Shown here one piece after another: positions 35,824 through 41,215 of a DNA stretch of 41,215 bases (positions are counted from its first letter, which is position 1; each line of letters begins with the position of its first letter). Location of the stretch: positions 1 through 41,215 of the IMG/VR virus record IMGVR_UViG_3300036823_000095. One strand, given 5' to 3'. Source of the stretch: a virus. The notes under the pieces are model-generated. The model saw only the letters and a list, made by a program, of their open reading frames with translations, was not told where the DNA came from and did no database searches. The translations under genes were made by a program, and so were the position numbers.

Positions 35824-38475
35824 CTAGCCGCTCCCAATGCCGGGCATCGGCGGTTGCGGGCCGCCCGGAATGCCGCCGCCCGGATTGCCGGGGTTGGGCT
35901 GTTCTGGAATAGCGCCGCCCGCTGGCACGCCGGGCACGCCGTTAAATTGCGACATGTCGGGGGGCGCGACGGTCTGGCCGCCGAGCGCCTGCATGTTCTG
36001 GTCGAGTGCCGAGATAAACGTAATGCCCTCATACATCGGGTGTACGCCGTACTTGAACAGCAGTTCCTCGCGCTGAATGGCGAGTGTGGCCGCCGTCTTG
36101 TCGCGCTCGCGCTCGTCTTCCTTGTTGGCCTTTTCGGTGTCTACCTTGGCCTGCGTCAAAATCTTGCCCTGTTCCGTCTTGTTCTTTGCCGATTCAATCT
36201 GTAGCGCCGCGTCGGTCTGCGCCTTGGTGGCCGCAATAGTCGGGTCTTCGGGGGGCGGCGGTGGCGGCGGCATGCGGTCGGGGTCGGTAAAGAACGAATC
36301 CGCGTCTTTGAAGCCCAGCACGCCGCACATTTTGGCCGCGCTGTTGTACATGTTTTTCGGCGTGCAATAGCCCATTTGCAACGCCTGCGCCTGCAACTGC
36401 TGTATCTGCGTCAGGTGTGCTACGGCCACGTCCTTATTGCCCGTGCCCAGCCCCACGTTTACCGACATGTCAAAGCGGTTAAACCATTCGCGCGGGTCTA
36501 CGTTGACCCATTTTCCAGTCAGGCGCACCACGGCTGGTTTGTCCTGATACTGCGCGCACAATTTCAGCATCAGCCAAAACAAATCTTTAACGCCCGTTTC
36601 GGCAAAGATGCGTGCCACCAGTTCAACGCGCATATCGGCGCGGTTGGTGATATTGGCGAGGCCCGTCGCCGTCTTGTTCAGCGTGTCGGCGTCGCTGCCC
36701 TGCGTGTACTTCGTTACGCCCGTCGCGTCCTGTTTCTGGTCGTCGGCATATTGCAGCATCTGCATAGCCGCTGCCGGGTCGCTCGCGCTGCTGGACAACG
36801 GCCCCGCCATGCCGGGTTGCTTCATGCGGACAACGCCGCCTGGCCGGTTGGTGAGCAGGTCATCCAGATTCACCATGTTATCCACGGCGAATGTGCGCGC
36901 GTTCGTCTGGAATGCCAGGTTGTCGAGCGCGTTACGCAGAATGTGCGTTTTCGTGCGCTGCGAGGGCATCGCCAAATCTGCCTCACTGCGCCCAAAAAAC
37001 ACATGCGGAATGGGCACGGGGCAAAGGGTCGCCCAGGGCGGCCCGTCAATCGGTTCGTCATCCAGTATCTGGTCGCCTGCGCGCGTGATTTTGCGCCATT
37101 CGGCTACGCCGTCGCCGTCAACATCAATGGGCAGATAGCATTCAGTTAGCCAGACTTCGCGCATGCTGTCATCGCCCTTGCCGCTGGTGTCGTCAAAGGT
37201 GAGCGGCCCCTGGTTGTTCTGCAATGCAAAGCGCGCGTCGAGCATGGGCGCATTCTGACTGCTGGGGCCAGACGGTATCGAGTTATCAGACGTGATTTCG
37301 TCCACGTTCTTATAGCCGCGCTCGCGCAGATACCCAATCGTGCGTTTGACGCGGTGCGCGGTGAAACCATCGCGGGCGGTCGAGCAATCCGGGTGTATCA
37401 AAAATTCCTCGCCCGGTACGGCGCAGATTTTCACGCGCCCGCCAGACTTCGTGCGCTTTAGTCGCAGGTCATGCAACTGCGGCATCTGGCGCGGGTTCGG
37501 TTGCCTGGGCGGCTTGATTAGCGGCGGCTTCGGTGGCGGCGCTGGCGGTTGCTGGGGGCCTGCTTGTGGTGCCGCTGGCCCGCCCGGCTGGGGTTGACCC
37601 CCTGGGCCGGGCGGGGGCGGCGGTGCTGCACTCGCTGGCGGTTGTGGTGGCGGCGGCGGCTGCTTGGGTTGCTGTGCGGGCGGTGGCGGCGGTTCCATCG
37701 TCTTGCCCGTCATCATCGGCGATTGCTTCGCCTGCATGGTCTGGCTGGCGGCCATTTCGGCGGCCTGTTCCGGTACGCCCGAGGCTACCAGCGCCTTTAT
37801 CATCGCCTGTTGTTCGGCGTATAGCTGTAGCTTGAGCGTGTAGTCTGCCTGCGCCTGGTGCAGCGCTGCGGGGTCGGGGTACGCGGTGTGTTCAATCGGT
37901 TCGATACTGTCGTCTTCGAGCAGTTCGGTTAGCTGGTCTTCGTTTAGCCCCCTGTAAAATTCCGTGACCTGTTCGGGCGCGTCATCCCACCACACTTTCA
38001 TGACGCCCACTTTCTGAATCAGGGCATCTTTGAACCATGTGTAGAGTTCGGACCAGCCCGGATTCTGCTGATAGAAAACGTAGTTTAAATATTCGGTGGC
38101 CTGTTCGGCCTGGTCTTCGTCGCCCTCTTTGCGCGGTACGAATTCCACCACAGACGGGCCAGCGGTGAAAATGTTCATCAGCGCCGGTAGCATCCATTCG
38201 ATTGTGTCGCTTACGTCGGTTGACACAACGGCGCTGCGGTCGGGAATCGCGGGCGGTGCCAGGTCATCCTCTGGCAACCCGAGGTAATACGACATGGCGC
38301 GGTTGCGTTCCTCGCCTAGCTGGTCAAAGCAGAAGGTCTGCGCTTCCTGAATGTACTTGTCGGTAATCTGCCGGATTTCTACATCGTCCATCGCGTCGCG
38401 GCTACGCGGTTCCTTGAACGTTTCTTTCGTGACTTCCACGTCTTCAACGTCGTCCGGTTTTACGATTGTCGGCAT
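35824..38475 (-). CDS. Portal protein (large podovirus type)
   Basis: 883 residues, ATG 38475 (GAGG upstream). N-terminal: YIQEAQTFCFDQLGEERNRAMSYYLG, DVSDTIEWMLPALMNIFTAG and VKVWW, the clip/wing start of large portals. Residues ~260-332 are a proline-rich insertion (PPPPP, QPP, PKPP). Conserved core later: HPDCSTARDGFTAHRVKRTIGYLRERGYKN, WLTECYLPIDVDGDGVAEWRKIT, then CPVPIPHVFFGRSEADLAMPSQ. C-terminus Gly/Pro/Gln-rich. The portal forms the twelve-fold channel where terminase docks. The length is large compared with most portals, partly due to the insertion and tail. Confidence 0.9.
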   Translation of the reverse strand: MPTIVKPDDVEDVEVTKETFKEPRSRDAMDDVEIRQITDKYIQEAQTFCFDQLGEERNRAMSYYLGLPEDDLAPPAIPDRSAVVSTDVSDTIEWMLPALMNIFTAGPSVVEFVPRKEGDEDQAEQATEYLNYVFYQQNPGWSELYTWFKDALIQKVGVMKVWWDDAPEQVTEFYRGLNEDQLTELLEDDSIEPIEHTAYPDPAALHQAQADYTLKLQLYAEQQAMIKALVASGVPEQAAEMAASQTMQAKQSPMMTGKTMEPPPPPAQQPKQPPPPPQPPASAAPPPPPGPGGQPQPGGPAAPQAGPQQPPAPPPKPPLIKPPRQPNPRQMPQLHDLRLKRTKSGGRVKICAVPGEEFLIHPDCSTARDGFTAHRVKRTIGYLRERGYKNVDEITSDNSIPSGPSSQNAPMLDARFALQNNQGPLTFDDTSGKGDDSMREVWLTECYLPIDVDGDGVAEWRKITRAGDQILDDEPIDGPPWATLCPVPIPHVFFGRSEADLAMPSQRTKTHILRNALDNLAFQTNARTFAVDNMVNLDDLLTNRPGGVVRMKQPGMAGPLSSSASDPAAAMQMLQYADDQKQDATGVTKYTQGSDADTLNKTATGLANITNRADMRVELVARIFAETGVKDLFWLMLKLCAQYQDKPAVVRLTGKWVNVDPREWFNRFDMSVNVGLGTGNKDVAVAHLTQIQQLQAQALQMGYCTPKNMYNSAAKMCGVLGFKDADSFFTDPDRMPPPPPPPEDPTIAATKAQTDAALQIESAKNKTEQGKILTQAKVDTEKANKEDERERDKTAATLAIQREELLFKYGVHPMYEGITFISALDQNMQALGGQTVAPPDMSQFNGVPGVPAGGAIPEQPNPGNPGGGIPGGPQPPMPGIGSG

Positions 38476-38663
38476 TACCGCATTTCCTCAAAAAGTACGC
38501 CCTGCCCTTTCGCGGCGGTTAGCAGCGGTTGACCAGCGGCGCGACGGCGGCGGTTAGCGGCCCACGTCAGTAACAGCGCGTGAAACGCACCATGACGACG
38601 AAAGGCGCGCGCCTGCGCGAGGTACACGCGAGCGGCGTGTATGTGACGCTCGCGCTCACTCAT
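38475..38663 (-). CDS. Hypothetical basic protein, 62 aa
   Basis: ATG 38663; stop shares bases with the portal ATG. Arg/Ala-rich helices (MSERERHIHAARVYLAQARAFRRHGAFHALLLTWAANRRRR). A basic helical protein next to portal and terminase could bind DNA. No family recognised. Confidence 0.65.
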   Translation of the reverse strand: MSERERHIHAARVYLAQARAFRRHGAFHALLLTWAANRRRRAAGQPLLTAAKGQGVLFEEMR

Positions 38664-38875
38664 AGCGCCACCAGAAAACCGGCTTCGGCCAGCGTCTGAT
38701 TGGGCAACATGCCCAGCGCTGCCTTTGCCACCAGGTGCCCGTTGCCGTTCGTCTGCGGTTGCTCGCGTGCCTCATAGAGCAGCAGGAATTTCACGGCCCA
38801 TAGTCGCCTATGGTTGGTGTTTTCGGCGGCCAGCAGCGCGGGCTTTATCTGCCAGCCGTGGGGCACTTCAATCAT
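38660..38875 (-). CDS. Hypothetical protein, 71 aa
   Basis: ATG 38875 chosen because it overlaps the stop of the upstream membrane-peptide gene (ATGA); an earlier Met at 38917 lies inside that gene. Sequence MIEVPHGWQIKPALLAAENTNHRRLWAVKFLLLYEAREQPQ is helical with aromatic residues. No family recognised. Coupled to the next gene by an ATGA overlap. Confidence 0.6.
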   Translation of the reverse strand: MIEVPHGWQIKPALLAAENTNHRRLWAVKFLLLYEAREQPQTNGNGHLVAKAALGMLPNQTLAEAGFLVAL

Positions 38876-39024
38876 GACGCGATGAAATGCCCGAGCAGCA
38901 CAGAGAGAACCCAGCACGCGAGGCCAGCGCCCAGCAGGTTGACGCGGGGCACGGGAACCGACAGCGCGGCCAGCACGAACAGCACGAACGCGGCAACCAT
39001 CAACACCAGTGAGACAGTGACCAT
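38872..39024 (-). CDS. Small membrane protein with two TM segments (possible holin)
   Basis: 50 residues, ATG at 39024 with AGGGGG upstream, stop overlapping the next ATG (ATGA). Two hydrophobic segments: VSLVLMVAAFVLFVLAALSVP and LLGAGLACWVLSVLLGHFIA, linked by a short polar loop, giving a membrane hairpin like small class II holins. The location between terminase and portal genes is unusual for a holin, so the role is uncertain. Overlap and Shine-Dalgarno support it as a real gene. Confidence 0.6.
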   Translation of the reverse strand: MVTVSLVLMVAAFVLFVLAALSVPVPRVNLLGAGLACWVLSVLLGHFIAS

Positions 39025-39033
39025 TTCGGCCCC

Positions 39034-40443
39034 CTATGCAACAGTGAGTTTCGGATACTTCAAAGCCTGCCCCCAGCCGTTAAAGCTGTTGCTCATCAGT
39101 GGCACATCGAGCGCGACATAGCGCCATGCGTCCGCGCCGTGGCTGTACTGGTCATGCACGGGCATGCTCGAAAACTCGCCGTACTTTTCCTTGTACTCGC
39201 GCCGGTAATTCGTCAGGCATTCGAGGCCACGCGCGCATTTCTCGCTGTCAAAAAAGAACGTCGGAAAAATCATGCGGCCCGCGTGTATGCCGTCTTCTAA
39301 CGACAGGTTCGGCGTTATCTGAAAACTGATACCGAGGCTGGCGGCCACTTCAAAGCGGCTGCGCCCCGTGCCGAGTTCGCGCACCTGTATATCGTGCGGC
39401 GCGAAGTGCTGGCCGTACTTGTATTTGCGTTCATCCAGCACGCGGGCGTAGTGCTGCAACCCCTCGCCGTTCATTTCGTAATAGTCGATTGCGCGGCGCT
39501 CAGTGCCGACAATCTGGATAAACCAGATTGCCGTTGCGTCGCCCATGCCCAAGTCCCATACCGTATGCACAGGTAGCGTGGGTTCATAGGGCACGCGGCA
39601 TATGCGCTTCTCAAAAAAGGCGTGTTCCATCTCCTTTTTGTAGATAGCGCCCGCAATGTCTATCACGTCCCAGCGTCCAGAAAGCAGCGCGCGGCGCTGC
39701 ATTTCGTCCAGTAGTAACAGGTTCGTTTCATAGTCCGCGCCCAGGTGCGGGTTATCCGTCAAACGCGCGGGAATGAAACGGCGTGCAACCAGTCTTTGTT
39801 CGCCGCTTGCCAGCGTGAGAATCTGTTTCGAAAGCGTGGGGCCGCCATCGTTGCCGATACCCCAGCGGTCTTTAACCCATTTGTGCCCGCGCCCGCCTGG
39901 GTTGCAGTTCGCGCGCATCACGCATTTAAGCGCCGGGTTTGACGTGCGCAGCCGCGAAAAAAGGTACGTGTAGCCCACGTCATTAGGCCACTGCGTCAGT
40001 TCCTCAAACCCGACAAACTGAAACTCGAATGACTGCCATCTATAGCGGTCATCCTCTGTCTGCATGTAGCTGGTGTAAATCTCCGCGCCACTTGGGAAGT
40101 GCCAGATATGGTCGGTTTTGTTAAACTCCGCGCCCGGATAGCACAGCGGGTAAATCTCGCGCATGCGGCTTTCTAGCTCGCGCAGTTCGGGAAACGTTGG
40201 CCGGAAAATCACGGCCTTGTAGTCGCTTTGCAATACCGCCTGCTGCCACAACCCGAGCGCGTCTATAACCATCGCTTCGGACTTGCCGCCGCCCGCCGCG
40301 CCTCCATACAACACTTCGAATTCAGGGGCCGCGAGGTATTCGGCCTGCTTGCGTGTCGGCGTCCAGGCGGCCCGTACTTCTATCTCGTCGTCGTCGTCAT
40401 CCCATGCGCCGCCGTCGTCATTGCGCAGGCTGGGGCGTGGCAT
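39034..40443 (-). CDS. terL: Terminase large subunit
   Basis: 469 residues. Walker A at 47-55 (GGAAGGGKS), motif with EAMVIDALGLWQQ, Walker B-like FVGFEE at 143-148 followed by ELTQW, then a coupling motif region (NCNPGGRGHKWVK). The RNaseH-type nuclease domain includes HTVWDLGMGDATAIWFIQIVG (first acidic residue D) and later IQVRELGTGRSRFE and SLEDGIHAGR. Translocates DNA into the capsid and cuts it. ATG at 40443 overlaps the small subunit gene; no strong Shine-Dalgarno, so coupling is likely. Confidence 0.93.
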   Translation of the reverse strand: MPRPSLRNDDGGAWDDDDDEIEVRAAWTPTRKQAEYLAAPEFEVLYGGAAGGGKSEAMVIDALGLWQQAVLQSDYKAVIFRPTFPELRELESRMREIYPLCYPGAEFNKTDHIWHFPSGAEIYTSYMQTEDDRYRWQSFEFQFVGFEELTQWPNDVGYTYLFSRLRTSNPALKCVMRANCNPGGRGHKWVKDRWGIGNDGGPTLSKQILTLASGEQRLVARRFIPARLTDNPHLGADYETNLLLLDEMQRRALLSGRWDVIDIAGAIYKKEMEHAFFEKRICRVPYEPTLPVHTVWDLGMGDATAIWFIQIVGTERRAIDYYEMNGEGLQHYARVLDERKYKYGQHFAPHDIQVRELGTGRSRFEVAASLGISFQITPNLSLEDGIHAGRMIFPTFFFDSEKCARGLECLTNYRREYKEKYGEFSSMPVHDQYSHGADAWRYVALDVPLMSNSFNGWGQALKYPKLTVA

Positions 40444-40948
40444 CGGGCGTTGTTTCGTCGGCGGCGCTCGCGTCTTTCATCACAAATTCAATGGGGCGCG
40501 CGTTGAGTTCCCCATGTGTGGGCAGGCCCGATTCAATGCGGTTTACCGGCTTCCACAAATCCGGCTGGCGGTTGAATAGCCACGTCTGGCAGGCGCTCAC
40601 GTCGGGCGGCGTATAGACTTCGTGCGCGCCTACTTCGTTGCCGCCCTTCCATTCGCGCACTTTGACGATATGGCCGGTGCAGCGCTTTAGCAGCCCTTCC
40701 ACAACGGCAAAATCGCCAATCATCATCCCTTCGTCAAGCGCGCGGCGGAATTCTGGATAGTCGTGTACCCAGCGTTCAAACGTCGCGGGCGAGGCCCCGA
40801 GGTTGCGCGCTACTTCGCGGCGCGAGCAGCCCAGCAGTGCGAGCTTGCGCGCGAAAACGATAAATTCCGGGTCGAAACTGTCGTCTGCCCGGCGCATGCG
40901 CTCATTGACGAATTCGAGGCGCTGGCGGTCATTGCGGTTAATCGGCAT
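40418..40948 (-). CDS. terS: Terminase small subunit
   Basis: 176 residues, ATG 40948. N-terminal helix (DRQRLEFVNERMRRADDSFD), then a helix-turn-helix (CSRREVARNLGASPATFERWVHDYPEFRRALDEGMMIGDFAVVEGLLKR), the DNA-recognition part that binds the packaging site. The C-terminal half is variable. Overlaps TerL by 26 bases. The gene order of small then large terminase, then portal, is standard. Confidence 0.85.
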   Translation of the reverse strand: MPINRNDRQRLEFVNERMRRADDSFDPEFIVFARKLALLGCSRREVARNLGASPATFERWVHDYPEFRRALDEGMMIGDFAVVEGLLKRCTGHIVKVREWKGGNEVGAHEVYTPPDVSACQTWLFNRQPDLWKPVNRIESGLPTHGELNARPIEFVMKDASAADETTPDATPQPAQ

Positions 40949-41009
40949 GGTTCAAACTCCGCGCGAATCCGGCATGGTGGCCGGGTATCGTGTAGGGCGT
41001 TCATTAGGA

Positions 41010-41215
41010 TTACTTGAGGCTAAAGCCGGTGTTACCGAGCTTCAAAAGCTGCAACAGGTTCTGCACGCTCGCCGAGGGCGACGCGTTGGCCGCGCCCGCG
41101 AGGTTGATATTTCCCTGGCCGGGCAGTGTCGGCGTGCCCTGTAGCTGGGTCGGTGTGAAGTTCTGCGCGCCCCCGCCCCCGCCGCCTGCACGCATGCCGC
41201 CGCCTGCGCCGCCGC
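41010..41215 (-). CDS. Gly-rich late protein, 3' part (5' end at 464-1)
   Basis: The last 68 codons of the gene begun at 464, including the 127-base overlap; ends with NLLQLLKLGNTGFSLK and stop at 41010. The residues from the first Gly run to the end are in the same frame as the left copy. Read together with 464-1, the full-length product is 180 residues. The 61 bases from here to the terminase gene hold no gene or recognisable site. Confidence 0.8.
   Translation of the reverse strand, partial: GGAGGGMRAGGGGGGAQNFTPTQLQGTPTLPGQGNINLAGAANASPSASVQNLLQLLKLGNTGFSLK
41089..41215. repeat. Terminal direct repeat, right copy
   Basis: Identical to 1-127; removing one copy gives a circular genome of about 41,088 bp. 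See the left copy for interpretation. Confidence 0.95.

Noticed and set aside
1-41215. tRNA genes, CRISPR arrays, IS elements, reverse transcriptase or integrase
   Set aside because: No cloverleaf-like sequence, repeat-spacer pattern, transposase ends or recognisable catalytic motifs of these were seen on either strand by eye.

Overview
The window is one complete, circularly closed genome of a double-stranded DNA bacteriophage. The last 127 bases (41089-41215) repeat the first 127 exactly, so the unique length is about 41,088 bp and one gene is split across the ends. The virion genes suggest a short-tailed (podovirus-like) particle: SU10-type major capsid protein, very large portal, SU10-type adaptor, P22 gp10-like head-completion protein, three internal/ejection proteins and two collagen-like tail fibres, with no tape-measure, tail-tube or sheath gene. 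High GC, Shine-Dalgarno sites and sigma70-like promoters suggest a Gram-negative, probably proteobacterial, host; the genus cannot be read from the sequence.

Layout. (1) 41009 back through 19039 on the minus strand, continued from 1504 across the ends, is the late module: Gly-rich protein, terminases, portal, transglycosylase-like protein, scaffold, capsid, adaptor, gp10-like protein, ejection proteins, collar, fibres, fibre chaperone and a small lipoprotein. (2) 5064-1688 (minus) holds parA, a ribbon-helix-helix (RHH) gene, a membrane protein, a YkgJ-type cysteine-cluster protein, unknowns and a Q-like helix-turn-helix protein, followed by a terminator just before the first late gene. (3) 5209-7477 (plus) is a row of small early or accessory genes. 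(4) 12803-7474 (minus) has a winged-helix replication protein containing 22-bp iterons (probable origin), small genes, a DUF2303 protein and a DUF7694-like protein. (5) 12804-13281 is a control region with a probable ~90-nt non-coding RNA. (6) 13282-19042 (plus) holds a YqaJ exonuclease, RecT, small genes and a large HTH/coiled-coil protein.

The most striking feature is a genome-wide promoter design. At least eight intergenic promoters on both strands carry the palindrome GCTAGC (often TGCTAGCA) in the -35/-10 spacer, with further GCTA boxes at exact 11-bp steps and up to six in a row. No integrase and no classical CI-like repressor gene were recognised, but there is a small ParA with an RHH partner. 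I infer that this is a phage-plasmid-like temperate phage whose RHH partition protein may bind the phased boxes as both centromere and global repressor. This is an inference; the boxes themselves are directly visible.
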